From: Annulohypoxylon bovei var. microspora
Taxonomy: Eukaryota; Ascomycota; Sordariomycetes; Xylariales; Hypoxylaceae
Direction of reading: 5' to 3'
Assembly (NCBI GenBank): GCA_022836615.1
Contig: MU405353.1
Location: 33,115 to 97,114, forward strand
Length of the DNA stretch: 64,000 nt
A model generated the notes under the pieces. It was given only the letters and a program-made list of their open reading frames with translations. It did no database searches and was not told where the DNA came from. A program made the position numbers and the translations under genes. Position 1 is the stretch's first letter, and each line of letters opens with the position of its first letter. Shown piece by piece: positions 36,069 through 47,050 of this stretch.

Positions 36069-37296
36069 CTAGCCTGTTTGCGCCCCTGTGCTTCCTGTAC
36101 TTCCCGTACTAGCAGGTCTCGGCGGCGGTACTGGCACGATTCCGGCCATGCTGCCTCCATCTCTATCCATAGCGACTCCGCCGAGCATGCTCGCGGACAT
36201 GGCGTGAGGTTCGCCTGTCTCACCCTCGGAATCCTCGCTCTGGCTACTCGTGCTCCCGACGCCGGCAAGGGCCTGTTCCGCGACCTTGCGCTCGACCTCT
36301 TTCAGCCGCTCCTTCTCGACGGGGTCTACGAGATCGTCGTCGTCGCTCCAGTAGCCGTCTTCGGTCTCGGCAACGTCGGGCATGGCCATGCGCTTCCAGA
36401 AACGAATCTCCTGTCTCCTAGCCTTATCGTCGACACGCTTCTCCCATCGTTCCTCGTTCTCGTCGTATTTCTTGCGGAACTCTCGCAGCATCTGGTTGGC
36501 GTGGCCGGCGTGTTCCTGCATCTCCCATATCTGCTCACGCAGGCGCGAGTTCTCGGTGCGGGCCTCGGCAAGCTGTGATCGGTAGGAACGGTGCCAGGCG
36601 GAGACATCTGCGACATGTTTCTGCTTGTAGGAGTGGAACTGGGAGAGGATTGTGGAGAGAACTCGAGCATAGTTGGTAAGAAGCGAGAAGTTGGCATCGC
36701 GAGAGAGCTTGGCTCGATCAAGAGATTCTGTTAGAATGGATACGAGGGCTTCGAGATTTGGTTCTTGTGCTATGTGAGCATGGTCAGCATCGATGCAAAA
36801 AGAAGGGGTAAGTAACAAGACAACCCTACGACATACCAAATATCTCATCAGCAGCCTCTCCAAGCACCTGATCGTTGGTCAAACCACGCTCTCGTGCACG
36901 ATTACGCACCCTCCCAAGTCCAGAGACGATATCTTCTGTCACGCGTCTATTCTCGGCTAGTTGTCGCGACAGCTCCTCGACCATGCCATAGATGATGTTT
37001 AGCTCAGCCTGGTGGCCAGCAGGTGTAGGTCCGACTGGCATGGCACCACCACCTGGTCCTGATCCATTACCTTGCATGGCGCCAGAGTCGTTAATCAGGT
37101 AAGCTTGGTGTTGTTGGTTTTGTTGGTTTTGTTGGTGTTGCTGATACTGTTGAGATAGCTGTCGCGATTGTGATTGTCGTTGTGATGCCGAGCCGATCTG
37201 TTGTTGGGTGTTCTCGGGGGAAGTGGGATTTACAGGTTGGTGAATTTGAATCGGTTGTTGAACTTGCTGATGGGATTGGTGAGGAGGAAAGTTCAT
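36069..37296 (-). CDS. glutamine-rich coiled-coil protein, function unknown
   Basis: I do not recognise a named family. Exons 37296-36837 and 36769-36069 join in phase 1 to 386 residues. Residues 1-65 are a Q/H/N/S-rich low-complexity tract, including QQYQQHQQNQQNQQHQ. A conserved-looking helical segment starts at about residue 95 (HQAELNIIYGMVEELSRQLAENR) and runs across the splice into PNLEALVSILTESLDRAKLSRD. A long predicted coiled coil follows (SQLAEARTENSRLREQIWEMQEH to RKKYDENEERWEKRV). The C-terminus is acidic then P/S/T/G-rich (STGSTGSTGAQTG). The composition suggests a scaffold or regulatory protein. No signal peptide or membrane span is present. Confidence 0.8.
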
Positions 37297-37426
37297 GATT
37301 GGAGTTAGCGGAGCTAGGGTCGTCTTCTAAAAGATACATGTACCATCCAGTCCCTTGCTAGCTTAGTATTCTTTGGGTGGGAACCATCATCGTGGGTTGC
37401 GCACTAAATCTTGAAACCTTATCGAT

Positions 37427-37466
37427 TAACACTAACACTAACACTAACACTAACACTAGCACTAAC
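37427..37466. repeat. (TAACAC)n telomere-like hexamer array
   Basis: Five perfect TAACAC units plus one TAGCAC variant, about 130 bp upstream of the Q-rich protein start. It differs by one base per unit from the fungal telomere repeat CCCTAA (here CACTAA). Confidence 0.9.
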
Positions 37467-37693
37467 GTTACCCGTGTTGCTCGTGTAACACATCAGCCAC
37501 ATGCAGGTACGGAAGCTTCATGTACCTTTTTGTGAAAATGTGCATAATTTAAATATGCCGTTAATTATTCATATTTCTTTATCAATTCTCAACTTGCTAC
37601 TCAAGAGATCAACCTTCAACAATAACAATAAACCAACTTCATAAGAGATGATATCTATCCATATATGTATAGGTGGGTTTGTGAAGCATTTTT

Positions 37694-37763
37694 CCCTATT
37701 CCCTATTCCCTATTCCCTATTCCCTATTCCCTATTCCCTATTCCCTATTCCCTATTCACTATT
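37694..37763. repeat. (CCCTATT)n heptamer array
   Basis: Nine perfect CCCTATT units followed by one CACTATT unit, ending about 40 bp beyond the permease stop codon and therefore probably in its 3' UTR. Confidence 0.95.
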
Positions 37764-37803
37764 CATCTTTATCCTCTTTCTTCTACCCGCGGATATTCAA
37801 CAT

Positions 37804-39354
37804 TTAGCTGCTGCTCGCCGTCCCACTGCTCTCGGCAGCGCTCTCAACATCACGATTCTCATGATTCAGGTGCAGGTTTGCAACCGATTCCTCCGCCTTG
37901 ACTTTCAGATCTATCTGATCAAGAGGAATCAGGAGCACATCGCGCTTGATTACCATATATCCCGCCCAGAGGATGAAGACGACAATCATGCCTAGAATGC
38001 TCGCGAGGATGTGAGGTGGTTTCGGAAGCGGACTCCGTGCCGCCGCCACGATTTGTGCCGTGAGACCAAACACGAAGACGAGGATTGCCACCACGCTCCC
38101 AGCTATTCCAGGAGGGGACTTCCATTGCAATACGTCATCTTCTTGTAGCCCCCTCCTACGTATCGCCAGCCGGAGTCGGATGTGGCAGACGCAGATGGAC
38201 GTCCAGGTGAAGTAATTAGATCCAGCTGCCAAAGCCAAGAGCCAGTCAAACACCTTATCACCGTCCTTGGCCATCTTGACGAGCGAAAGCAGTGAGATAC
38301 AAAGAGCAAGTGTCAGCGCCCAGATCGGGTAGCCCCATTTAATCTTTGCGAAGATCGAGGGTCCCATTCCCCTCGCTGAAATCGCTTGAAGAGCCCGTGA
38401 CGAGGCAAAGACGCTCGCGCTCGCCATTGAAAATACGGCCACGATGATAATGGCGTTGAAAACACTTGCGATGGTCGGTAACCCAGCTTCGGCCATCGCA
38501 GCGACAAAGGGGCTAATTCCGCCCGACTGTGTCTGTTCGTTTAGGGGGACCTGGAGTACAAGGCCGAGCATGAAAATCGGCAACAAGTACAGCCATACTA
38601 TCCGTACCGGCACGATTTTGCAGGCGAGACGCATAACTCTCTGAGGTCTTTCGCACTCGGCTGCGGTTATCCCAAGCATTTCGGTGCCCCCGTACGCCAT
38701 TCCCGCAGCCATAAAAACATAAAGAAACCCAACCGGGCCATTTTTGAATGCGTTGTGCTTCCACAAGTTGACACCGAGTTCTGAGGCCGGGCGCGTGTCT
38801 GCCGGTATGGCTTTGTTGACGATAAGTATGGCGACGATGATGAAGGCCGAGAGCACGACCATCTTGCAGACCGCAAACACGTTCTCTGCCTCGGCGTACC
38901 ATTTTGCTCCGAACGCGTTGACGATCACAAGGCCCGTGATGAAGGCAAGGAGGAAACAATACGCCGGTGTCCCTCCGTCCCAGAATCTCACACAGAGCAG
39001 CATGACTACCAGCTCGAAAACGATGATGAGGAGAAAATTAATGACGTAGTTCCATCCCATCGCGAACCCCCAAGCCGGCGAGATGAAGCGCACTGAGTAT
39101 TCGTAAAAGGAGCCACTAACCGGGTACGCAACTGAGAGCTCGCCGAGGGCACACATCGTGATCCATACGGCGAAGCCAATAATGATAAAGGATACAAGGA
39201 GTGATCCAGGCCCGCCCACTGCTAGGCTGGAGTAGGTTGCAAGTAAGACGCCAGCACCGATCGAACTACTAAGAGCCATCATGACGAACTGGCGCGTGGT
39301 GATGACCTTGTGTAGCGACGCATCGGCCGCGGGAATAGGTCTGCTGGTATCCAT
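37804..39354 (-). CDS. APC-family amino-acid permease
   Basis: A fungal amino-acid permease of the APC superfamily, expected at the plasma membrane with about twelve spans. Single exon, 516 residues, the normal length. It starts MDTSRPIPAADASLHKVITTRQFVMMALSSSIGAG, where the SSSIGAGV helix-1 break is the family substrate-binding motif. Further signatures are GELSVAYPVSGSFYEYSVRFISPAWGFAMGWNY, MAAGMAYGGTEMLGITAAEC and SASVFASSRALQAISARGMGP. The hydrophilic tail (KVKAEESVANLHLNHEN) ends in a Ser-rich stretch. The exact amino acid cannot be told. The two amino-acid-type oxidases are 4-8 kb away, which makes supply of their substrate possible but unproven. No introns, unlike most neighbours. Confidence 0.93.
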   Translation of the reverse strand: MDTSRPIPAADASLHKVITTRQFVMMALSSSIGAGVLLATYSSLAVGGPGSLLVSFIIIGFAVWITMCALGELSVAYPVSGSFYEYSVRFISPAWGFAMGWNYVINFLLIIVFELVVMLLCVRFWDGGTPAYCFLLAFITGLVIVNAFGAKWYAEAENVFAVCKMVVLSAFIIVAILIVNKAIPADTRPASELGVNLWKHNAFKNGPVGFLYVFMAAGMAYGGTEMLGITAAECERPQRVMRLACKIVPVRIVWLYLLPIFMLGLVLQVPLNEQTQSGGISPFVAAMAEAGLPTIASVFNAIIIVAVFSMASASVFASSRALQAISARGMGPSIFAKIKWGYPIWALTLALCISLLSLVKMAKDGDKVFDWLLALAAGSNYFTWTSICVCHIRLRLAIRRRGLQEDDVLQWKSPPGIAGSVVAILVFVFGLTAQIVAAARSPLPKPPHILASILGMIVVFILWAGYMVIKRDVLLIPLDQIDLKVKAEESVANLHLNHENRDVESAAESSGTASSS

Positions 39355-40347
39355 GCTGTAGAGTTTAGTGTCTGATGAGAAATTATCTATCGTATATGTT
39401 GAATGGTTTTGTTTGAGCTGGAATAAGTAATATCCAACTGTGCTAGGTAGTTGTGCTGTAAGAATATTGAATGCGTCTTGTGTAGGCGTTTACACTCAAG
39501 TTAAGTGTTATGTTCATATTATCGAAGTCTAAGGGGGGTGGAAGAGTTAACCACAACTCCAGTATAACTATATATTATTACAAAAGGTATCTCCGGTATG
39601 GGAAACGATAAACATGGCTTCTGTAGAAGATAGCTATCCGGTGAATAGTCAAGAATATCCAAACTTTAGATAGCAATATAAGTGCCGAAAACGGAGTACG
39701 TTCTATCGAGGGTGACTTCCAGTTGCTTACATACCTACATGTAGTATATGTTATCATTGATGTTCCTCTTCAAAGTTGCAGGTGTAAAAGTTAGATATAG
39801 CCACAAATCTTATTTAGACACGTTATCTTCTACGGCTCAACTCTACATGGTGGTTAGTAGAAAGTCTAAACTTCTCAGGTTGTAAGTCTTAAGCTTAGAT
39901 ATCTGGCCGAGTCGATAATTGGTCATTGGTGAAACCTGAAGACTATGTCGGTACCTACCTGCTCAAATCAGTTGATATCCTGATCGTATTGTGTTTTATG
40001 TCACCTAGGCGAGAGTTCTAAAGAGGTACCCCCTCTTCAGATAATTCACAATAACTATATCAATATGTATGGATAAATTTCGTGTAGGGTCACTTCATTT
40101 TAACAAAACATCATATTACGTGCTCTTAGCTTCCTAATCTAGGACTAGCTTTTCTCGAACATTCAGAGTAGCTTGCGTCAAGACAAGCCGACAGCTACTG
40201 TAAGCCCCTGATGCTCAAATCCCCATGCATACATGTCAACGTTATCATTCAAGCCCAACGCCCAATCTTAACTTTCCATGTCCACTGTTCTTTCTCTTAA
40301 GACAAGTGACCAACCTACGCCGAATTTGACTCTTTACCCCTTTCAAC
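39355..40347. other. intergenic, no gene seen
   Basis: About 1 kb spacer upstream of the permease and downstream of mcm2. No coding signal is seen. Confidence 0.6.
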
Positions 40348-42979
40348 CTAGGCCGCCACTGCGGTGCGACGCTGGGCTGGTTTGTTTTTCCGCCCGCCAG
40401 CTGCGCCGGGTCTCGCCAACGTGTATTTGGCAAATGCGCGCGCAAGCGCCTTCTTGCAGCTGACCTTCTGGCTGCCGATGAAACTGTCGACGGTGACAGC
40501 GATAGCTCGGTCAATATCCTGGGCGGAACAGTACTCGGACAACCTCATCCGAGAGAAGGACTCGGATATTCGAATAATAGCTTCCAAGTGACGGACCTAT
40601 CGGACAAGTTAGTACTAGTATTTATATTCGTTAAACAGAATAGCTTACGGTGATAGGATAAGCGCCGGTAGCCAGCGATTCTCGTCGCATATCTGCGAAT
40701 AGTCGCGCCACCTTGTCCTCGTCTATATGTAAGAGCTTCGGTTGGCAGTGCTCTCGTGCGTATAGGATATATTTGCGTAATAATTCCTGGGAGAGTTGGC
40801 CTTCTCTGGCTGGCTGCGCTTGGCTTTCTGGGGCCGTCTCAGAATCATGCTCAACCTCCATAGATCCTTCAGCAGCCTGGGTGGTTGGATGACTACGGCT
40901 ATGTGAACCGACAATAAACCGAGCTAGACGCTCATCTTCTTCAGGATCTACGGTATCCCGCACGACACAAAGAATGTCAAATCGAGACAAGATGGGCTCG
41001 GTTAATTCGACATTAGACGAGAATGGTATCGTAGAGTTGTAACGACCACCGATTGGGTTAGCTGCTGCGATGATACCGCATCGAGCTTGTAGGGTGGTGA
41101 CTATGCCAGCCTTTGAGATGGAGATCGTTTGCTGTTCCATAGCTTCGTGGATAGAAGTTCGATCCTGATCGTTCATCTTGTCAAACTCGTCGATGAGGCA
41201 CGTGCCCTTGTCAGCGAGCACTAGAGCACCTCCTTCTAACGTCCATTCGCTAGTCAAGGGGTCTCGACGGACACTAGCCGTAAGACCAACAGCGGAGGCT
41301 CCCTGACCGGTAGCGAAGACAGCTCGATGCGCAGTTTTCTCCACATACTTGAGCACCTGGGACTTGGCCGTACCTGGATCACCGAGCAGCAACACGTTGA
41401 TATCTCCTCGAATGTGATGCTCGCCCCTGGTCGTCTTCGCGACGCCGCCGAAAAGAGACAGGGCAATAGCAGTCTTGATATCGGTGTGTCCGTAGATACT
41501 CGGCGCTATTGAGTTGATGATCTTATCGACAACCTGGGAATCGCGGGAAAGTTTACGAATCTCATGCTCGTCTTCTTCGGTGAGTCTAAACCCAGCAAGC
41601 TGATCGTGGGCCTTGATGACGTTGTTTGCTTCCAGGATGGTAGCAAAAACGGGAAAGCCATTACGGTTATTCAGCTGAGCATCATAGTTGTTTCTGTAGA
41701 TACCAGTAACCTCGATCTCCTCGCCAGGTTTCGCTTTGTCGATCAGATCCCAGAGGAGAATAACCTCTCGGTGTCTGGGTAGACGACCAGCAGGGACAGT
41801 TCCAGGCGATTCCTGGAGAGTTAGCTTTTGATAGTTCCGATAGACTGTCTTCTCCGAGTTGATAGTAAAAGGGCCACGAGACTGGCAGTTTTGACAGAAC
41901 GAGATCTTGACCTCGACGTTAGATTCCTGCTGGAAAGGACCTAGGGTAACGCCGCATTTGGTGCAGTCGAACTTAACATATTTTAGTTGAGGGAAGACGC
42001 CGGTTCGTCGAGTAACTACGCCGCTCACTCGCACAAGACAGTTAAGATGCGACTGTCTCAGCTGGCGAAGAGTGTAGTGGACAGGGAGGTCAAAGATACG
42101 AACGTGGATATCGGAATGGATACGCTCGTAGTCGGGGTAATGGAGAAGGACAACTTCCATAGCTACGTCGTCGAAGAGCTTAAGCATCTCGGCCGGGGCG
42201 TTTGCGAGGAAGTAGGCAAGGATGGCCTTAGATGAAGACAACTGATCGTAAGACACCTCGAGCGTCTCGGCGTTAATCTCACCGAGAGTTCGGATACGGT
42301 TGCCATAGACTGAAGAACCGCTCTCGTCGGTATACTCTGTTAAGAAGGCCTTGAATTCTCGCTTGATGGTGCGTTGCACCGATGGCTGAGACACCCATTC
42401 GGTCAAGCTTGCTGCTTTTACGTCTTGCAGGGCTTCTAGTGAAAGCTCTTCGTCCATGATATCCTGATCCATTTCATCGTCTGGATCCTCGTCATAGTGG
42501 TGACGACGACGGCGGGGTTGGGCGGTTAAGTCGACGTCACCATCCTCATCCTCGTCTTGAAGAAAGGCTTGGGGCATCCGCCGTCTACGGGCCACTTCTC
42601 TGTCTCGGCGATTTAGCTGGGCTTCCAACCGTCGCCTTTCGCCAAGATTTATCTCATCAAAATCTCCTTCATCATCGATGTCAATTCCTTCGTAGGTATC
42701 GTTGTCGTCCTTTTCTCTGTAATCTCGTTCGAAACCCTCGCGAAAAAGATCTACGTCGTCTTCGGCCATTTCATCAAGATCGTCCAAGTCGTCTTGAACC
42801 TCGGCTTCTTCCTCAATGTCATCGTCTTCGTCGCCGCCATGAGCAATGTTGAAGGCGGCAGGTGGAGATGAAGGCATAGGACTAGAAGCGGCGACAGAAG
42901 AAGAGCCATCGCCACCGGTGCGCGAGCGCTTTCGGTTCCCACGAGGGGCGGTGCCACGATTGGCAGATTCCATGTTCAT
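40348..42979 (-). CDS. mcm2: DNA replication licensing factor Mcm2
   Basis: Subunit of the nuclear MCM2-7 replicative helicase. Exons 42979-40649 and 40596-40348 give 859 residues, matching Mcm2 orthologues. Residues 1-190 are the long acidic, basic-patched N-terminal tail typical of Mcm2 (histone-binding region in the family). A zinc ribbon starts near 338 (FDCTKCGV ... FCQNCQSRG). The AAA+ core has Walker A GDPGTAKSQ near 530, Walker B DEFDKM near 596 and the arginine-finger SRFD near 665. The splice at 40649/40596 joins YPIT to VRHLEAIIRISESF, as required by the family. A second Met two residues in is an alternative start. Two MluI boxes lie about 285 bp upstream, consistent with G1/S control by an MBF-type factor. 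Confidence 0.97.
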
Positions 42980-43631
42980 ACGCAGAGGAGAACTTGAGGA
43001 GACAAGTTAGAAAATTTTCAGGGACTGGGTTCGAACCGAACTCACCTCATCGTGAAATGGTTTTTTTTTCTCTTCTAGTTTTCCTATGGCTTACTATTAA
43101 AGGATGGAGGGATCAATTGGTTTTAGAGAAAGTAAGGCAATAATAAGTTGAAAGAGATAGTGGGACATGGATGGGGACAACTTGGAAAGGGGACCCATCT
43201 GTGGGGTGCGCGCGACGAAACAAATTGGTTGATTGATTGATTGATAGTAGCTGCCCTCTTTAACGCGTAGATACGCGTCGGGGTCGCGTAAAGTGGCACT
43301 AGACCTTTTTAAATCCTAGCGCATAAATATGGGGCAGGAAGTACCTACTAGGTACGAAGCAAAGTACCTGCCTCCACGTAGTACCTGAAACAGTTTATCC
43401 CTTCTAAGCTTTAGCGTCCTTATGTACCTCCATGTCTTAACAAATCAAATACCTAGGTACATGATAAAGTGCGAATTGGCGTTTTCTTAGGAAAATATCC
43501 ACTGTGACATCATATTATTCTATCTAGTCGCGCCGCGCTCCACACTTCAACCTTTGAGCGCGCCATCATTTCGACAAATCACCTAGTCTTTCTCATCTTA
43601 TTATTCGTTCGTCTAAGTCATTCCTACAACA
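42980..43631. promoter_or_regulatory. divergent promoter of mcm2 and the UBR7-like gene
   Basis: A 652-bp bidirectional spacer with two MluI cell-cycle boxes (see next entry), a TTGA/TGAT repeat at about 43229-43245, and several TACCTAG/CTAGGTA words at 43335-43460. Confidence 0.7.
43263..43278. promoter_or_regulatory. paired MluI cell-cycle boxes (ACGCGT)
   Basis: Two perfect ACGCGT palindromes at 43263-43268 and 43273-43278, start-to-start 10 bp, so on the same face of the helix. ACGCGT is the MCB element bound by Mbp1/Swi6 (MBF) in yeasts, which drives MCM and other S-phase genes. The sites are 285-300 bp upstream of mcm2 and about 355-370 bp upstream of the divergent gene. Binding here is inferred. 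Confidence 0.7.
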
Positions 43632-45307
43632 ATGGATCCGCCGCCGGCCCCAAATACCTCCAACGAAGCTACCGATGCCGAACCCAGCAGTATCGCGTCG
43701 CGACCTCGAACTCAGAGCTTGTCGCAACAATCCGATAACTCCCAGACTGCCGCCGACTTTATTAGAGATCAGCTGCAGCTAGAAGCCGACGCGCGCGAAG
43801 CTCTTCCATACGTACGGCTGCTCAACCTTATCACTTGAGGATACACTAACAGGCAGCTGATTATTAGAGCATCGAAAACTGCACCAAGCCACTTGGATCA
43901 TTGCGACAAAATGTTTTCGCCTGTTTAACCTGCAATCCGCCTCCCGCAAATCCTTCTGACCCTTACAACCCTGCCGGCGTATGTTACTCGTGTTCCGTTC
44001 AATGCCATGGAGAGCACGAACTGGTCGAGATCTTCCAGAAACGCAATTTCACCTGCGACTGTGGCACGACACGATTCAGCCCCGAACAGAAATGCACTCT
44101 TCGGATCAACCCCGAGACTAACACGAAGGGGGACGTGCACTCCGAGCCGCCTGATCCTAATAACAAGTACAACCAGAACTTCCGCAACCGATTTTGCTCG
44201 TGTTCTATCGACTATCAGCCTCATGAACAGAAGGGTACCATGTTTCAATGCCTTGGTCTTGGCACTCACGAAACTGGCGGTTGCGGCGAAGATTGGTATC
44301 ATCCCGGTTGTCTTGTCGGCCTAGGTCCCAAATGGTACGAGAAGCAGGTGAAGCATGTTGCGAATAGCGATGTCAACGGCAGCAGCAACGGCAACACTAA
44401 TAGCAATTCCACACTGCCCACCATCTCAGAAGACACAACGCTACAAGATGGCGCAAACCAGCAAGCCAATGGCAATCAGGGAGGCGGAGAGGAAGAAGAC
44501 GATGAGGATGATGATGCGCCCCTACCAGAAGGGTTTCCTGCCGAGGAAGCGTTCGACCATTTCCTCTGCTATAAGTGTGTCGAAGCCCATCCTTGGATTA
44601 AGAGATATGCCGGCACGCCTGGATTTTTGCCAGCGGTCTTCTTCCAGAAAGAGGAAGAGACGACATCCAAGAAACGTAAGTTAGAAGACGACGAGTCAAG
44701 TGAGAGCAGTGAACGAAGCAAGCGCATTAAAAGTGAGACCGAAGGAGCTGAGACTGTTCCACCCGCGCCCGAATCAAGCGACACCGCCCCTCAGGTCAAA
44801 GAGGATGACCAAGAGGAAGGGCAGAAGAAAGTTGAAATCCGATCTGCTGAGGACTGCAAGCTGCTATCTTTGCCCCCGGCGCCAACTAGCAAATTCTCAC
44901 TATTTGCTACCACCGACTTTCGCGACCGCTTCTGCCGATGCGCCTCATGTTTCCCGGACCTTAAACCCCACCCACAGCTCCTGGAAGAGGAAGACGCGTA
45001 TGAACCTCCCCTTTCAGATGGTGGGTCCGAGAACGGTTCGACTCATGGCAGCGGCTCGTTGTACGATCGTGGGGAATCTGCCTTGAAAAATGTGGATCGC
45101 GTGCGTGCGATAGAGGGTGTAATGGCTTACAACCATCTCAAGGAACGGCTCAAGCCTTTCTTCCAGCAATTTGCTGAGAGCGGTAAGGCTATCGGTGCAG
45201 AGGACATCAAGGAGTACTTTGCAAAGCTAAGGGGCGACGAACAGGCTATCAAGGAGGCGGGAGACGCTGCCAAGGAGGATCACAGGCAGGAACAGAGCGG
45301 CTACTAA
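43632..45307 (+). CDS. UBR-box and PHD protein, UBR7/Mlo2-like putative E3
   Basis: A UBR-type zinc-finger protein of the UBR7/fission-yeast Mlo2 group, a putative ubiquitin ligase. Exons 43632-43811 and 43868-45307 give 539 residues. After a disordered N-terminus, LPYSIENCTKPLGSLRQNVFACLTC leads into the UBR box (about 62-135), with the Cys/His pattern CYSCSVQCHGEHELVEIF and FTCDCGTTRF. A PHD-like finger follows at about 160-260 (NRFCSCSIDYQPHE, MFQCLGLGTHETGGCGEDWYHPGC, HFLCYKC). It is interrupted by an N/S-rich and acidic insert. A third Cys cluster (RDRFCRCASCFPDLKPH) near 435 also fits the family. Nuclear location is suggested by KKRKLEDDE. The first intron is short and its removal joins LPY to SIENC in phase 0. 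Confidence 0.92.
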
Positions 45308-45715
45308 ATTCATAGGTGCGATATAATGGTGTTTAGGGGAAAGGTTGCCAATGGTGTGTATTGCATTGGTATTTAGTATTCCATACCGATAGGCACTCGT
45401 TCAAAGTCAGGGGCCAACCGATATCATATGTAGGTCCTCTGCTTAGTAATAATCGAATTCATTCACATGATTTTTCTAGGTCTCTTCATCATTCAGGTGG
45501 TTTGATATGATAATGGCCAAAGTTACAGGATGAGCCAATAAGTCCATCCACCTAGGTGGGTGGTATTTGCTTGGTAAGCTCCCCTTCTACTCTGCCACAC
45601 ATTGTATTTTCAGCATTTCAGAGTTTACCTCGACCCAGATCTATCTTGTAATGCTCTGGCCGAATGTGTTTTATATATACAATTGGCTGGTCTGCTTGGT
45701 AGTCGCTTGATGATC
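45308..45715. other. intergenic, no gene seen
   Basis: Convergent spacer between the UBR7-like gene and the LtnD-like gene. Nothing was recognised. Confidence 0.6.
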
Positions 45716-47050
45716 TTATACACCCCATACTTTTGCAACGATAGCTCTCGAAGCATGACTAGCTGCCTCAGGGGTAAGCTGTGTCGCAAGTCGCGTCAAG
45801 AGCAGCGCTTGGCTACCAAGATATACCGGGGCCTTTAATCTTTGGGCTTCTTCAACAGCCTCCTGGAGCTGCTGTGCAAGTTCGCTGAAACCTTTGCCAT
45901 TGCCTGTCGACAGTGGTTCTCCACGGCAAAGTTTGATAATGTCTGGGCCAACCGTCTGGAACATCGTGCTTCCTCCAGCTGCATTTATGCAGAGGTCGAA
46001 AACTTGGTCCAGATCTAAGTTGCATCGCTTTGCGAAAGCGATGGTTTCCGCAGCAGAGCAGAGGTAGATCCCTTTCAACAACGCCACGACAAGCGCCAGC
46101 TTTGACTCGTCGCTTTCGGCCACTCCCTTGGCCGGTCCTACCTTTCCTTTGCCCTCCGTATATAGTCTAATCAGGCTACTATCGTCGTCAGGACCGTATC
46201 CACGGCCGAGACCAGAAAAGTAAACTTGCTCCGCAGTACTCGTCATGGGGGTGGGAAACGCGGCACGCCTCGCCTCAGAAGTAATGATGCCCGTGTCTTT
46301 CAGTATGATAGTCAAGGCGCTGGCAACAGGCTTAAACTCTGGATCTAGCATTCTCGGAAGCCTGTTCTCAAACATCCACGCCCACGCATCCGACTTCAGG
46401 ATCCCCTGGCTCGCGAGTTGTGGATCAAGGCCGAGGTGAGTCGCGAAGCCTAGCCCTTCGCTCGCCGCGAGGATCTGGTTGGCTGCGAGGACCTGGTGGC
46501 ACATTTTCATGTTGCTTCCCGCGCCGACGCCGCCATTGACGATGTATAGCTTGTTCGGGTCAGACATCGCCTGCAGGAGAAAGCGGCCTTTCTCGATCGC
46601 GTCGTCTGAGCCTCCAGCCATGATAGATAATGTGCCGTCGGCCGCTCTCGCAGCACCTCCCGAGACCGGAGAGTCGATCAGTCGAATATCGCCCCGTCCC
46701 AGCTCGGAGAGTTGCCGCTCCAGACCCTGGACGTACGCGCACGGCACAGTCGAGCAGAGCAAAAGCGCTGCTCCTTTGGGTAATGCCGGGAGCGCCGGAC
46801 TGTCGCCATCGATGAGGACGGCCTGCGCCTGCTGGGCTGTCGCTACCATGCATACGCAATAGTCCTTGTCTTTCACGGCTTCTACCGGTGTCGTCGCAAT
46901 CTTGCCTCCCGCCGCCTGGAACTTCTCCAGCGTCGGCTTCCACACATCAAATCCAGTAACATTGTATCCCCGCTTGACCAAGTTGGTGGCCATACCGAAG
47001 CCCATGGCTCCTAGGCCAATGAATGAGATGTCCGGTTTTGTTTCCGCCAT
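45716..47050 (-). CDS. LtnD-like (L-threonate/3-hydroxyisobutyrate-type) dehydrogenase
   Basis: An NAD-dependent beta-hydroxyacid dehydrogenase of the LtnD type, which in bacteria oxidises L-threonate and related tetronates at C2. Single exon, 444 residues, longer than the roughly 300 of simple 3-hydroxyisobutyrate dehydrogenases. The N-terminal Rossmann motif is FIGLGAMGFGMATNL, and the substrate loop is LIDSPVSGGAARAADG. The catalytic Lys sits in GVGAGSNMKMCHQVLAANQ. The C-terminal helical half carries a second family repeat (AKRCNLDLDQVFDLCINAAGGSTMFQTVGP). The start is MAETKPD; a Met four codons upstream is possible. It diverges from the class II aldolase gene. The two activities are fused in one plant protein, which supports a shared pathway. 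Confidence 0.9.
   Translation of the reverse strand: MAETKPDISFIGLGAMGFGMATNLVKRGYNVTGFDVWKPTLEKFQAAGGKIATTPVEAVKDKDYCVCMVATAQQAQAVLIDGDSPALPALPKGAALLLCSTVPCAYVQGLERQLSELGRGDIRLIDSPVSGGAARAADGTLSIMAGGSDDAIEKGRFLLQAMSDPNKLYIVNGGVGAGSNMKMCHQVLAANQILAASEGLGFATHLGLDPQLASQGILKSDAWAWMFENRLPRMLDPEFKPVASALTIILKDTGIITSEARRAAFPTPMTSTAEQVYFSGLGRGYGPDDDSSLIRLYTEGKGKVGPAKGVAESDESKLALVVALLKGIYLCSAAETIAFAKRCNLDLDQVFDLCINAAGGSTMFQTVGPDIIKLCRGEPLSTGNGKGFSELAQQLQEAVEEAQRLKAPVYLGSQALLLTRLATQLTPEAASHASRAIVAKVWGV

Larger units (their letters stand above)
37297..37803. other. intergenic with two short tandem repeats
   Basis: Spacer between the promoter of the Q-rich protein gene and the 3' end of the amino-acid permease gene. 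It holds (TAACAC)n and (CCCTATT)n arrays listed separately. Confidence 0.7.

Noticed and set aside
43020..43050. GGTTCGAACC word resembling a tRNA T-loop upstream of mcm2.
   Set aside because: No matching T-stem, anticodon arm or acceptor stem can be formed on either strand, and it lies in the mcm2 leader.
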